Shown: positions 51,439 to 60,334, numbered from the stretch's first letter. The stretch: DNA of 64,000 bases from Deltaproteobacteria bacterium GWC2_55_46 (GCA_001595385.3 LVEI03000001.1:1455501-1519500), one strand, 5' to 3'. Notes: generated from the letters alone by a model not told the origin. Numbers and translations are program-made.

Positions 51439-51648
51439 TCATAACGGGGTTTAAAGAGGAGGGCGGGCTCTTTGGATCTCGTTCACCTATTACTCTTTTC
51501 TCATGGCCTTCTTTTTGGTATAATCAATCACTTCATAAGAACGCCCCTGTGGAGCGGGGCTCAAGACGGCGTTGAACACGGTTTAAACATCCGATTTTAG
51601 GCGTTTTTAGGGTCAACCTGACGGATAGTCAAAGGAAACCAAATTAGA
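51439..51648. other. mnmG-dksA divergent intergenic region
   Basis: No gene, DnaA-box cluster or clear repeat is visible in this stretch. A GC hairpin (CCCCTGTGGAGCGGGG near 51543-51558) is present but its role is unknown. Confidence 0.4.
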
Positions 51649-51676
51649 TTGACAACCAACTAAAAAACAGTATACT
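51649..51676 (+). promoter_or_regulatory. σ70 promoter of the DksA-like gene
   Basis: TTGACA (51649-51654), a 16-bp spacer and TATACT (51671-51676), very close to the start codon at 51685, so the transcript may be leaderless. Confidence 0.65.
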
Positions 51677-51684
51677 TCCTTCTT

Positions 51685-52293
51685 ATGCCAAAAACAGCCG
51701 ATAAAACTAAAAAAGCAGTTAAGGCACCGAAGAAAGACGCTACGCTTGCCGCGGCTTCAAAGGCCCGCGCAGGCAAGGCTTCCGTGAAACCACCGAAAGA
51801 AGAGAAGCAGATGGCAAAGACAGGCACCAGGGCAGACACAGCAAAAAAAGCAGAGAAGCCTAAGGCAGGAAAGGTCCCGTTCAAAAAAGAGATATCGCAG
51901 AAGCTCCTTGATGCCAAAAACAAGATCCTTCAGGAGGTCTCCCAGAAGGTAAAGAGCGAAAGCAACGTCCTCAAGTTCGAGATCGGGGACATCTACGATA
52001 TCGCGAGCAATGAACGCGATAGGGAGCTCGCGCTGATGCTCGGCGACCGCGACAGGGAAAAGCTCGCGGAGATCGAGGACGCGCTCGAAAGGCTCCGCGA
52101 CAGCTCCTACGGCACCTGCGAGGAGTGCAGCGAACCGGTGGCAGAGGAAAGGCTCCGGGCCCTCCCGGCCACAAGGGTATGCGTCGAGTGCATGTCCAAG
52201 ATGGAAAAAGAGATGAAGATAAAGGGCAGGTTCGAGGAGGAGACAGGCCTCGGCATCATGGAGAGGTCAGAGTCCGAAGAAGAGGAGTTCTAA
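51685..52293 (+). CDS. DksA/TraR-family zinc-finger regulator with a Lys/Ala-rich N-terminus
   Basis: A 202-residue protein. Residues 1-65 are Lys/Ala/Pro-rich and basic (like histone-H1 tails). A coiled coil (KKEISQKLLDAKNKILQEVS region) follows, then the DksA/TraR C4 zinc finger (YGTCEECSEPVAEERL ... TRVCVECMSK). This class binds RNA polymerase through its secondary channel and modulates transcription with ppGpp. The basic extension is longer than in E. coli DksA and may contact nucleic acid. A terminator follows at 52316-52346. Confidence 0.88.
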   Translation: MPKTADKTKKAVKAPKKDATLAAASKARAGKASVKPPKEEKQMAKTGTRADTAKKAEKPKAGKVPFKKEISQKLLDAKNKILQEVSQKVKSESNVLKFEIGDIYDIASNERDRELALMLGDRDREKLAEIEDALERLRDSSYGTCEECSEPVAEERLRALPATRVCVECMSKMEKEMKIKGRFEEETGLGIMERSESEEEEF

Positions 52294-52315
52294 ATCCCCT
52301 CTTCCAAAAAAATAT

Positions 52316-52346
52316 CAGAGCCGGGCCGCATGGCCCGGCTTTTTTC
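52316..52346 (+). terminator. Intrinsic terminator after the DksA-like gene
   Basis: AGCCGGGCCGCATGGCCCGGCT forms a stem with a 4-nt loop (written here as its 22 bases split: AGCCGGGCC, GCAT, GGCCCGGCT) and is followed by T6. Confidence 0.9.
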
Positions 52347-52364
52347 ATTTGGCCCAAAAAAATT

Positions 52365-53369
52365 ATGCCAAAGAAGAACCTTAAATACGCGATAGCCGCC
52401 GTAACGCTCCTTCTCCTCGCGCTCTCTTTTTTTCTCCTCAGAAAAGACGGCGAAAGCGTAACATACACGAGATCTGCCATGGGCACCGTCGTAAAGCTCA
52501 CGCTCATGGATGGCGACCGGAACAATTTTGACCTGGCAGCCAGCTCCGCCTTCGATGAGATCGAAAGGCTCGAATACATCTTCAGCTCTTATAATCCTCA
52601 AAGCGACCTATCGAAGATAAGCAGCAACGCCGGGGCCGGCGCTGTAGAGGTCTCGCCAGAGGTCGTGGCGGTCACCAAAGAGGCGGTACGTGTCGCCCGT
52701 CTTTCAAGCGGCGCCTTTGACCCGACCGTGGGCGCGCTCGGTATCCTCTGGGGCCCCTCAGGCGAAAAAGGCATTGTGCCGGATGAAGAGGAGATAAAAA
52801 AGCTCCTCCCCCTCGTAGACTACAAGGAGATACTAATAGAAGGGGATAACAAAGTAGGGCTATCGAGGGCAGGCATGGCCTTGAACCTTGGAGGTGTCGC
52901 AAAGGGGTACATCGCCGGAAGGGCGGTAGATGTTCTCATGGCAGAAGGGGTCAAAAGGGGGATAGTCCAGGCTGGCGGGGATATGGTCGTATTCCAGGAG
53001 GATAACGTTTCGCCCTTCACCATCGGGATACAGCACCCGAGGGTCAAAGACGGGCTCATCGGGGAAGCTTACGTCTATAACGGCGCGGTCCCGACCTCAG
53101 GGGATTACGAAAGGTTCTTCGAGAAGGACGGCATAAGGTACCATCACATCCTCGACCCGAGGACAGGCTTTCCCTCAAAAGGGACCCAGGGTGTGACGCT
53201 CACGGCCAAAGACCCGACAACAGCCGACGCGCTTTCAACGGCGGTCTTTGTCATGGGCCCCGAAAAAGGCATGGAGCTGATCGAAAGGCTCGATGGCGTG
53301 GAGGGGGTCATAATAGATGAAAACGGGGTGGCGCGGACTTCGAGCGGGTTTACGGGAAAGATCTATTGA
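52365..53369 (+). CDS. apbE: FAD:protein FMN transferase
   Basis: A 334-residue ApbE that attaches FMN covalently to a Thr/Ser of partner proteins (for example Rnf/Nqr subunits). An N-terminal membrane helix (LKYAIAAVTLLLLALSFFLL, no lipobox Cys) anchors it with the enzyme in the periplasm. The conserved blocks are SAMGTVVKLTL, AFDPTVGALG, LNLGGVAKGYIAGRAVD, AGGDMV and HHILDPRTGFPS. Its flavinylation target is not in the window. The 3' end overlaps the convergent mltG by 7 bp. Confidence 0.95.
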   Translation: MPKKNLKYAIAAVTLLLLALSFFLLRKDGESVTYTRSAMGTVVKLTLMDGDRNNFDLAASSAFDEIERLEYIFSSYNPQSDLSKISSNAGAGAVEVSPEVVAVTKEAVRVARLSSGAFDPTVGALGILWGPSGEKGIVPDEEEIKKLLPLVDYKEILIEGDNKVGLSRAGMALNLGGVAKGYIAGRAVDVLMAEGVKRGIVQAGGDMVVFQEDNVSPFTIGIQHPRVKDGLIGEAYVYNGAVPTSGDYERFFEKDGIRYHHILDPRTGFPSKGTQGVTLTAKDPTTADALSTAVFVMGPEKGMELIERLDGVEGVIIDENGVARTSSGFTGKIY

Positions 53370-54439
53370 CCTTCAGCTCGTTTAGCTGGAACTACCTCCC
53401 CTTGCGTCTTTTCCTGCACTATCTTCTTTTCCTCTTCCTGCTTCGCCTTATTCTGCCTCTGGAACTCGTCCACGGCCCTGTTGTGCTCCTTGAGGGTCCT
53501 TGAGAATTGATGGCTGCCGTCGTTCCTTGAGACGAAGTAGATAAAGTCGGCCTTCGCGGGGCGGAGCGCCGCGCTTATCGATTCCCTGCCGGGGTTGGCT
53601 ATCGGGCCCGGAGGCAATCCGTAATGGCGGTAAGTATTGTAGGGCGACTTGATCGACAGGTGGCTTTTCCTGATATTGCCGTCAAAGCCGTTGATACCAT
53701 ATATTACCGTCGGGTCGCTCTGCAGCTTTATCCCCTTTTTGAGCCTGTTATGGAATACCGCTGAGATGACCTCGCGCTCTTCCGGCGCGCCGGTCTCCTT
53801 TTCTATCAATGAGGCCAGCGTCACCACCTTCCGCATGGACATCCCATGGCGGCTCGCCTCTCCCTCGAACTCCGAGTAGACCTTTATGAACCTGCCGGCC
53901 ATGCGGGCTATCATCTCGTCGGTCTTCATCCCCCTGGTGAACTCATAGGTATCGGGGAAGAGATAGCCTTCGAGCGTCGGCCCCTCCACCCCGAGGGAGA
54001 GCGCAAGCTCCGGGTCCGTTGCCCTGGCCATGAAGACCTCCGGCTCGGCAAGCCCGGCGGTCTTCAAGACAAAGGCTACGTCCCTCAGGTTGTAGCCCTC
54101 CGGTATGGTGACGAAATATCTTTTTACCTTCCCCTTGACCAGGAGCTCGAGCACGTCGACAGGGGGCATATCAGTCGTGAACTCGTACTCCCCGGCCTTT
54201 ACCTTCTTGTATACGCCGAGGATGCGGGCGGCGAGGCTGAAGCTTTCCGCGTCACGTATCACCCCGGCCTTCTCAAGGCCGTCGGCGACGAGCCTGAAGC
54301 TCATACCGCGCTCTATAGTCACGGTCCTTACGGCCTTTACGGTGGAAGGGGGCGTATAGAAGGTAATATAAACGTGCGTGGCGGCCAGAAAGACCGCGAC
54401 TGCAAGGAGGATTATTATGGTCTCGATGTGCTTTCGCAT
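53363..54439 (-). CDS. mltG: Endolytic peptidoglycan transglycosylase
   Basis: A 358-residue YceG/MltG protein that cuts nascent glycan strands. It has an N-terminal membrane helix (TIIILLAVAVFLAATHVYI), a LysM-like region (GMSFRLVADGLEKAGVI, PEGYNLRDVA), and the catalytic core with the Glu in LASLIEKETGAPEEREVI, then AVFHNRL and LQSDPTVIYG. The C-terminal extension is Lys/Glu/Gln-rich. It is downstream of ruvX by 17 bp, a common pairing. Confidence 0.95.
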   Translation of the reverse strand: MRKHIETIIILLAVAVFLAATHVYITFYTPPSTVKAVRTVTIERGMSFRLVADGLEKAGVIRDAESFSLAARILGVYKKVKAGEYEFTTDMPPVDVLELLVKGKVKRYFVTIPEGYNLRDVAFVLKTAGLAEPEVFMARATDPELALSLGVEGPTLEGYLFPDTYEFTRGMKTDEMIARMAGRFIKVYSEFEGEASRHGMSMRKVVTLASLIEKETGAPEEREVISAVFHNRLKKGIKLQSDPTVIYGINGFDGNIRKSHLSIKSPYNTYRHYGLPPGPIANPGRESISAALRPAKADFIYFVSRNDGSHQFSRTLKEHNRAVDEFQRQNKAKQEEEKKIVQEKTQGEVVPAKRAEGQ

Positions 54440-54456
54440 GGACGGATGATGAGGCC

Positions 54457-54882
54457 CTACTCGACCCTTCTGCTGTCGAGATAGCCCTGCAGAATATAAG
54501 AGGCCGCGAGCTTGTCTACCACTTCTTTTCTCCTGGACCGGGAGATGTCGCCCTCGATCAGGACCCTCTCCACGGCAGCCGTGGAAAGCCTCTCGTCCCA
54601 GGTCTCAACCGGCATCGAGGCGCTCTCCCGGAGCCTGTCGACGAACTTGAGGACAAATCCGGTCTGGGGGCTATGGGTGCCGTCCATATTAAGGGGCAGC
54701 CCAGCCACAATTGTAGAGACCTCGTTGCCTGAAGCTAACTTTAGGACCGCTTCGATATCCTTTACGAAGGTAGTCCTCTTTACAGTGGTAACCGGCTGGG
54801 CCGTAAGCCCCACAGGGTCGCTCAAGGCAACCCCGATGGTCTTCTTCCCTATGTCAAGGCCCATTACCCTCATAGATCCCAT
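54457..54882 (-). CDS. ruvX: Pre-16S rRNA / Holliday-junction nuclease RuvX (YqgF)
   Basis: A 141-residue RNase H-fold protein that matures the 16S rRNA 5' end. The opening GLDIGKKTIGVALSDPVG, then VAGLPLNMDGT, then WDERLSTAAVERVL and KEVVDKLAASYILQGYLDS are diagnostic. ATG 54882 gives normal length. Confidence 0.95.
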   Translation of the reverse strand: MGSMRVMGLDIGKKTIGVALSDPVGLTAQPVTTVKRTTFVKDIEAVLKLASGNEVSTIVAGLPLNMDGTHSPQTGFVLKFVDRLRESASMPVETWDERLSTAAVERVLIEGDISRSRRKEVVDKLAASYILQGYLDSRRVE

Positions 54883-54924
54883 TAGAAATATAACCTTTAA
54901 AGGCCTGTGCCTTCAAGGTAATTC

Positions 54925-54954
54925 TTGACTACCACCCGTCCATAACTGTAAAAT
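54925..54954 (+). promoter_or_regulatory. σ70 promoter of tRNA-Val
   Basis: TTGACT (54925-54930), 18-bp spacer and TAAAAT (54949-54954), placing the start about 10 bases upstream of the tRNA. Confidence 0.6.
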
Positions 54955-54971
54955 ATATCTCCATTTCAGCC

Positions 54972-55046
54972 GGGCGGTTAACTCAGCGGCAGAGTGCCAC
55001 CTTCACACGGTGGAAGTCACAGGTTCAAATCCTGTACCGCCCACCA
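54972..55046 (+). tRNA. tRNA-Val (anticodon CAC)
   Basis: A 75-nt tRNA with encoded CCA. GGGCGGT pairs with ACCGCCC, the anticodon stem CCACC/GGTGG encloses TTCACAC (anticodon CAC), and the T-loop reads GGTTCAAATCC. It reads GUG codons. Confidence 0.97.
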
Positions 55047-55104
55047 TAAATCCCCCCAGACAATCAAATTTTCCGCGACCTGCCGTAACGTAACCTGCAA
55101 GGGC

Positions 55105-55133
55105 TTGACAGCTATGACCCAACCTGCTATATT
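55105..55133 (+). promoter_or_regulatory. σ70 promoter of the arsR-sqr operon
   Basis: TTGACA (55105-55110), an exact 17-bp spacer and TATATT (55128-55133). The shared operator-like element lies just downstream at 55149-55166. Confidence 0.8.
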
Positions 55134-55148
55134 GTTCATTATTTAATA

Positions 55149-55166
55149 GATTTCGAAAGTATGCAA
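55149..55166. promoter_or_regulatory. Candidate ArsR operator, copy 2
   Basis: GATTTCGAAAGTATGCAA, matching 15 of 18 positions of the element at 34969-34986, sits between the -10 element and the start codon of the paralogous arsR, where a repressor would block elongation or initiation. Confidence 0.65.
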
Positions 55167-55193
55167 TCTTATCTATCTTTGGGGAGTGGGCCA

Positions 55194-55520
55194 ATGTCTT
55201 CAAAAGAGATCTACGAGATACACGCAAGCATCTGCCAGTGCCTGGCCAACCCAAAGCGTCTTGAGATCATAAACACCCTGAGGGACAAGGAGCTTTCGGC
55301 GACCGATATAGCTGAAAAGATCGGGGTATCCAGCGCGAACGCCTCGCAGCACCTCGCCATAATGCGCAACAAGGGAATACTCAAAAGCAGGCGGGAAGGG
55401 GTCAGCATCTACTATTCCCTCGCGAATCCCAAGGTCATAACCGCATGCGACATAATGAAAGAGGTGCTTTTCGAATTCCTTAACGAAAAGCAGTCGCTCA
55501 CGAGAAAAGTGAAGATCTGA
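55194..55520 (+). CDS. ArsR-family repressor of the sqr operon
   Basis: A 108-residue winged-helix regulator closely related to the protein at 34989 (shared LANxKRLEIIN, NxSQHLAxxR, IYYxxxNPK). Cysteines: C14 and C16 in the first helix and C85 in the last. C14 and C85 align with C15 and C86 of the paralog, a spacing like the persulfide-sensing pair of SqrR/BigR. ATG 55194 is preferred, with GGGGAGTGG upstream; the frame opens at 55161. It heads an operon with an unknown protein gene and sqr, so sulfide or persulfide is the likely signal (inference). Confidence 0.88.
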   Translation: MSSKEIYEIHASICQCLANPKRLEIINTLRDKELSATDIAEKIGVSSANASQHLAIMRNKGILKSRREGVSIYYSLANPKVITACDIMKEVLFEFLNEKQSLTRKVKI

Positions 55521-55531
55521 AGGAGGTTTTT

Positions 55532-55975
55532 ATGTCTCACGATTTTTCAAAAGAGTTCTTCGCAGCGTACCATGCCGCGGTCATCGAGGCCCTCGGAGAA
55601 GACACGGCAAAATATAACGCCAAGATAGGGGCCATACTCGCCAACGCCTGGCAAAAGAGACTCAGTGAGCTGCCAGCGGACCCGGCGGAGTTCAAGAAAG
55701 CCATCGAAGCCTACATGAGCGGGCCGTTCAGGTTCTCCGATATCGCAAGGTTCGAATTCAATGATGACGGCACGGCCCACCTGTATGTCAAAGGGTGCGA
55801 CATCTGCAACGGCAACGAAATTCTGAGGAACAGCGGCAAGAAGGGCTCCTGTCCGATAAGCCAGATGGTCAAATCCGCAATGGGCAAAGCTCTCAAGACC
55901 GGGGTGGAGCTCACTGGCAGCGAAAAGCCCGGCCCGGTAGGCGAGTGCTACTTGAAGTACAAGATATCAAGGTAA
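55532..55975 (+). CDS. Cysteine-containing protein of unknown function in the sqr operon
   Basis: A 147-residue soluble protein with no signal. The C-terminal half has KGCDICNGNEILRN, KGSCPISQMV and VGECYLKYKISR, four cysteines in a pattern reminiscent of V4R-like or haem/iron-sulfur-binding small-molecule sensor domains. I cannot assign a family. AAGGAGG lies 12 bp after the arsR stop. It stands between the repressor and SQR and is probably co-transcribed with both, suggesting a thiol- or sulfur-related role. Confidence 0.7.
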   Translation: MSHDFSKEFFAAYHAAVIEALGEDTAKYNAKIGAILANAWQKRLSELPADPAEFKKAIEAYMSGPFRFSDIARFEFNDDGTAHLYVKGCDICNGNEILRNSGKKGSCPISQMVKSAMGKALKTGVELTGSEKPGPVGECYLKYKISR

Positions 55976-56035
55976 GCTTTCCGTAACGCGCTTGATTTTA
56001 ACCTGACCTGAAAGTGAACCGCCTCAGGAGGAGCT

Positions 56036-57289
56036 ATGGCGAATATCGTAATAATAGGCGCTTCGACCGGCGGGCTTCCGGCGGCCTACGAGATGAAGGC
56101 CGCCCTCGACGCCAGCCACAAAGTGACCGTAATCTCGAATACGGATACATTTCATTTCGTCCCGTCGAACCCATGGGTTGCCGTTGGCTGGAGGACGAAG
56201 AAGGACATAAGCTTTCCACTCAGGCAGCCGCTTGAGAAAAAAGGGATTGAATTCATCCCAGAGGGTGCTGCCGCCATAGACCCTGTCAAAAAGAATATAA
56301 AAACCTCATCAGGCGCCGTCGTGCCTTACGATTACCTCATCATAGCTACAGGCCCGAAGCTCGCTTTCGATGACATTCCGGGCCTCGGGCCTGAGGGACA
56401 CACCGTATCCGTCTGCACAGTGGACCACGCCGAAAAGGCGTTCGAGCGATACCAGAGATTCCTTGAGAACCCCGGCCCGGTGGTCATCGGTGCGGCCCAG
56501 GGCGCTTCATGTTTCGGCCCGGCTTACGAGTTCGCATTTATACTAGATGCCGACCTGCGCAAAAGAAAAATCCGCAGGAAGGTCCCCATCACCTTCATCA
56601 CCTCTGAACCGTACATAGGCCATATGGGGCTTTCCGGCGTCGGCGATTCGAAAGGCCTTCTTGAGCACGAGTTAAGAGAGAGGCACATAAGCTGGCTTAC
56701 CAACGCGAAGATAAAACGCGTCGAAGACGGGAAGATGGTCGTCGAGGTTTTGAACGAAGGCGAGCGGGAACTTCCCTTCGCATACTCGATGATAATCCCG
56801 TCCTTCAAGGGAGTTGACGCGGTAGCCGCCGTCGATGGCCTCTGTAATCCCAAAGGTTTTGTCGTGGTCGACAAATTTCAGAGGTCTCCAAAGTATCCGG
56901 ACATTTACGCCATAGGTGTCTGTATAGCGATAGCTCCCCCGGAGGCGACCCCGGTCCCGACGGGCGTACCCAAGACCGGCTTCATGATAGAGAGCATGGT
57001 GGCAGCCACGGTCAGGAATATCAAGGCCTCTATTGAGGGAGGGCAGGCCTCGGCAATTGCGACATGGAACGCGATATGTCTCGCGGACATGGGCGACACG
57101 GGAGTAGCGTTCGTGGCGATACCGCAGATCCCTCCAAGGGATGTGACCTGGGCGAAGAAGGGCCGCTGGGTCCACATAGCGAAGGTCGGGTTCGAAAAAT
57201 ATTTCCTGCGTAAGATGAAAAAAGGCATAAGCGAGCCTTTCTACGAGACCACGGTTCTGTACGCCCTGAAGATAAAAAAACTCGAATAG
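56036..57289 (+). CDS. sqr: Sulfide:quinone oxidoreductase
   Basis: A 417-residue flavoprotein of the SQR family that oxidises sulfide to polysulfide or sulfur and reduces membrane quinone. The FAD-binding start is IVIIGASTGGLPAAYE, the family-specific GAAQGASCFGPAYEFAF carries the redox Cys near 160, and a second Cys lies in YAIGVCIAI near 300. The C-terminal amphipathic, basic helices fit membrane attachment. AGGAGG precedes ATG 56036. The upstream ArsR-type gene and the short gap support sulfide-inducible expression. Confidence 0.9.
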   Translation: MANIVIIGASTGGLPAAYEMKAALDASHKVTVISNTDTFHFVPSNPWVAVGWRTKKDISFPLRQPLEKKGIEFIPEGAAAIDPVKKNIKTSSGAVVPYDYLIIATGPKLAFDDIPGLGPEGHTVSVCTVDHAEKAFERYQRFLENPGPVVIGAAQGASCFGPAYEFAFILDADLRKRKIRRKVPITFITSEPYIGHMGLSGVGDSKGLLEHELRERHISWLTNAKIKRVEDGKMVVEVLNEGERELPFAYSMIIPSFKGVDAVAAVDGLCNPKGFVVVDKFQRSPKYPDIYAIGVCIAIAPPEATPVPTGVPKTGFMIESMVAATVRNIKASIEGGQASAIATWNAICLADMGDTGVAFVAIPQIPPRDVTWAKKGRWVHIAKVGFEKYFLRKMKKGISEPFYETTVLYALKIKKLE

Positions 57290-57292
57290 ACT

Positions 57293-57982
57293 ATGGCAGC
57301 ATGGGACCCGAAAAAATACGAGGCCTGGTATGAGACCCCGCTCGGGAAGACCTCCGACAGGCTCGAGCAGGATCTTGTCCTTTCTATGGCAGGCGTCAAG
57401 GAAGGTGAACAAGTCCTGGACGCTGGCTGCGGCACGGGAAGATATTCCATCGAACTCGCGAAAAGAGGGGCCATAGTAACCGGCCTGGACGCTTCATCCG
57501 AAATGCTTGAATGGGCAAGGGCCAAGGCCGGAAAAGCAGGCCTGAAAATCAATTTCATCAAGGCCGACGAGCGTAATGTCCCCTTCCCTGACGGACATTT
57601 TGACCTTGTGCTTTCCGTCTGCATGCTCTGCTTCGTAAGGGAAAGGGAGGCCGCGCTCCTCGAGATGAAAAGGGGCTTGAGGCCGGGCGGCAGGGTTATC
57701 ATTGCCCTCCTTAACAGCCGCTCCCCCTGGGCCCTCTTGAGAAGGGCCAAGGGACTTTTCAGAAAATCTGTTTACAACAGCGCGGAATTCCTATCTCCGC
57801 GCGCCATAGAGGCTGAACTCAAAAGGGCTGGTTTTAAGGAGATAGAGACAAAGACCGGCCTCTTTTTTCTGCCCATAAATTCAAAAATATATCTCGCCTT
57901 CTCAGAGCTTCAGGAGCGGCTCGGGAGAAGCTTGTGCCCCAAGGCTGGAGCGTTCCTGGTTACGGTGGCAACAAAGGCGTAA
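57293..57982 (+). CDS. Class I SAM-dependent methyltransferase
   Basis: A 229-residue methyltransferase with motif I VLDAGCGTGRYSIEL near residue 44, then GLDASSEML and FDLVLSVCMLCFV. The substrate is a small molecule or lipid by family. It starts 3 bp after sqr, so it is the last gene of that operon. Thiol methylation would fit the sulfide context but is only a guess. Confidence 0.88.
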   Translation: MAAWDPKKYEAWYETPLGKTSDRLEQDLVLSMAGVKEGEQVLDAGCGTGRYSIELAKRGAIVTGLDASSEMLEWARAKAGKAGLKINFIKADERNVPFPDGHFDLVLSVCMLCFVREREAALLEMKRGLRPGGRVIIALLNSRSPWALLRRAKGLFRKSVYNSAEFLSPRAIEAELKRAGFKEIETKTGLFFLPINSKIYLAFSELQERLGRSLCPKAGAFLVTVATKA

Positions 57983-58018
57983 GCCTGAATCAAATAAAAT
58001 CTGTTTGCGAGTGTTATC

Positions 58019-60334
58019 ATGAAAAAATTCTCTCTTGTCGAATTTTCAGTCGAACATCCAAAGCTCGTTGTCGCTATCGTGGCGCTCATAACACTCGGCT
58101 TCCTTACGCAGTTCCCGAAGATAAAGACCGACACAAACCCCAAGAACATGCTTCCGCCGACCTCGGACGTGAGGGTCTGGAACGATGAGGTGGACGAGAC
58201 ATTCGCCCTCTACGAAGACACGATAGTCGTCGGCATAGAAAACGATGAAGGCGTCTTGAATGAGCGCACGCTCGGCAAGGTCTTGAAGTTGACCGAAGAG
58301 GTCCTGCTGATAGATGGCGTTGCGGCCAGGGACGTGAACGGGCTTCCTACTATCACGAATGTCACCGCCGAAGCAGGCACATTAAAGGTGGGGCCGCTCA
58401 TGGCAGAGCTTCCGAAGAGCGAGGCGGAAATAGAACGCCTGAAAAAAGACCTCTTTGAGAACCCGCTTTTCACAGGAAGGGTGATATCCGATGACGGAAA
58501 GACGACGGCGATCTATATCCCCCTTGAGGAAGGCGCAAACGGCAAGGCCATCGCCGACAGGATAAGGGAGGTCGTCAAGAAAGAGGGCGGCCCGGAGAAA
58601 TACTATGTAGCGGGCGACCCGGTTGCGAGGGACACCTTCGGCGCAGAGATGTTCAAGCTAATGGCGATATTCGCACCCATCGCTGGCATGGTAATGCTCA
58701 TTATCAGGTATCTCATGTTCAAGGACCTGTTCCTTTCGATCACCTTGATGATGGACGCCATGATGAGCATCGTCTGGTCGATGGGGGCCCTTATCATCCT
58801 GGGCTTCCCGGTACATATCATGAGCTCCATGGCCCCGGTCTTTCTGATGGCGATAGCGACCGACAGCATACATATCTTCAACGAGTTCTATTTCCGCTAC
58901 AGGGAGAAAAGGGAGAAAAAGGCCGCTATAATAGAGACTATGAAGGCCGTTGGCCGCCCCGTGCGTTATACGGCGCTCGCCACCGCCATAGGCTTCGGGG
59001 TGCTTATCTTCATGGATATCGTCCCGGTGAAGGTCTTCGGCGCGGTGGTGGCCTTCGGCACAGTGGCCTTGAGGCTCCTGAGCTTCAGCTTCATACCGGC
59101 GATGTTCACCTTCGTGAAAGAAAAAAACCTCGAAAAGGTGGCCGCTGGCGAGGAGACATCTTCCGGCAGGGCCTCCGGGTTTTTAAAGGGGCTCGCGTCC
59201 GCGGGGGCGAAAAGACCTTTAGTCACAGCCGTCGTCGGCCTTGTCCTCTTTGGAGTGTCGGCCATCGGCATATCGAGGGTCGTCGTAAACAACAACATGG
59301 TCGAATGGTTCAAGGCAGATAGCGATATACGCACGGCTGACTCGGTACTTAACGCCTCCCTCGGCGGCACCTCGCTCGGCTACATCGTCGCCACGGCTGG
59401 CGAGGACGATTATATAAAGGACCCTGAGGCTATGAGGTTTATAGAGGGGCTTCAGAGGCGCCTTGAAACACTTCCAGCGGTCGGAAAGACCAGCTCTGTC
59501 GTAGATTACGTAAAAAGGATAAACCTGGTGCTCCACGACGGCGACCAAAGGTTCGATAGAGTCCCTTCCACAAAGGACGAGATAGGCCAGTACCTATTCC
59601 TGTTCAGCATGTCGGCGAAGCCCTCTGACCTCGACAACGTAGTCGACTACCCTTTCAGGAAGGCCAATATATGGATGCAGCTCAAGACCTGGGACGCCGA
59701 GGCGATGCGGAGCGTAATAAAGGCGGCCGATGAATACAAACTGGAAAATCCGACGGCCCTTGACTTAAAGCCCGCGGGGATAGCGTACTTCAACCTCGTC
59801 TGGAACGACGAGGTCCTCTGGGACATGCTCAAGGGGTTTACGATCGCCCTCGTCATGATATTCGTTATCCTCTCCTTCAACTTCGGCTCGGTAAAATGGG
59901 CGGCCATCGGGTATACGCCGCTTCTTTTTACGATACTTCTCATCTACGGCGCTGTCGGCTATCTGGGCAAGGACTTTGACATGCCGATAGCCGTCCTGAG
60001 CTGCCTGTCGCTTGGCATGTCGGTGGATTTTTCCATCCACTTCATAAGCAGGCTCAGGCAGAGGCTGAAGGAGGCTTGCCAGGGCGCGGCGCCTTCCCGC
60101 GAATCCCTGACCGACGCGCTTGTCTGGACGGCGGCAAGGCCCGGCAAAGGCATCATGCGTAACGCCGTGCTCTTCGCCTCTGCCTTCTCCGTCATGCTCT
60201 TCGCGCCGCTTACGCCTTATATAACCGTGGGGGCGTTTATCGTGAGCATGATGCTCATAAGCGCCACACTTACCATGGTCGGGCTTCCGGCCCTTATCAT
60301 GTTGTTCAGAGGGCGTCTCTTTAGGGGCAATTGA
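58019..60334 (+). CDS. RND/MMPL-family transporter
   Basis: A 771-residue inner-membrane protein with the MMPL layout: one N-terminal helix, a periplasmic loop, five clustered helices, then the same again. There are two such halves (transmembrane blocks near 220-370 and 620-765, joined by soluble loops). ISIH-type segments (SIHIFNEFYFRYRE, SIHFISRLRQRL) are family typical. Its neighbours encode a LolA-like protein and a DUF1302 outer-membrane protein, so the three form an envelope-spanning lipid or small-hydrophobe exporter unit by inference. ATG 58019 is used. Confidence 0.9.
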   Translation: MKKFSLVEFSVEHPKLVVAIVALITLGFLTQFPKIKTDTNPKNMLPPTSDVRVWNDEVDETFALYEDTIVVGIENDEGVLNERTLGKVLKLTEEVLLIDGVAARDVNGLPTITNVTAEAGTLKVGPLMAELPKSEAEIERLKKDLFENPLFTGRVISDDGKTTAIYIPLEEGANGKAIADRIREVVKKEGGPEKYYVAGDPVARDTFGAEMFKLMAIFAPIAGMVMLIIRYLMFKDLFLSITLMMDAMMSIVWSMGALIILGFPVHIMSSMAPVFLMAIATDSIHIFNEFYFRYREKREKKAAIIETMKAVGRPVRYTALATAIGFGVLIFMDIVPVKVFGAVVAFGTVALRLLSFSFIPAMFTFVKEKNLEKVAAGEETSSGRASGFLKGLASAGAKRPLVTAVVGLVLFGVSAIGISRVVVNNNMVEWFKADSDIRTADSVLNASLGGTSLGYIVATAGEDDYIKDPEAMRFIEGLQRRLETLPAVGKTSSVVDYVKRINLVLHDGDQRFDRVPSTKDEIGQYLFLFSMSAKPSDLDNVVDYPFRKANIWMQLKTWDAEAMRSVIKAADEYKLENPTALDLKPAGIAYFNLVWNDEVLWDMLKGFTIALVMIFVILSFNFGSVKWAAIGYTPLLFTILLIYGAVGYLGKDFDMPIAVLSCLSLGMSVDFSIHFISRLRQRLKEACQGAAPSRESLTDALVWTAARPGKGIMRNAVLFASAFSVMLFAPLTPYITVGAFIVSMMLISATLTMVGLPALIMLFRGRLFRGN

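Noticed and set aside
51380-51684. Possible replication origin upstream of mnmG
   Set aside because: No cluster of DnaA-type boxes or AT-rich unwinding repeats is visible. Only promoters for the two flanking genes were found.
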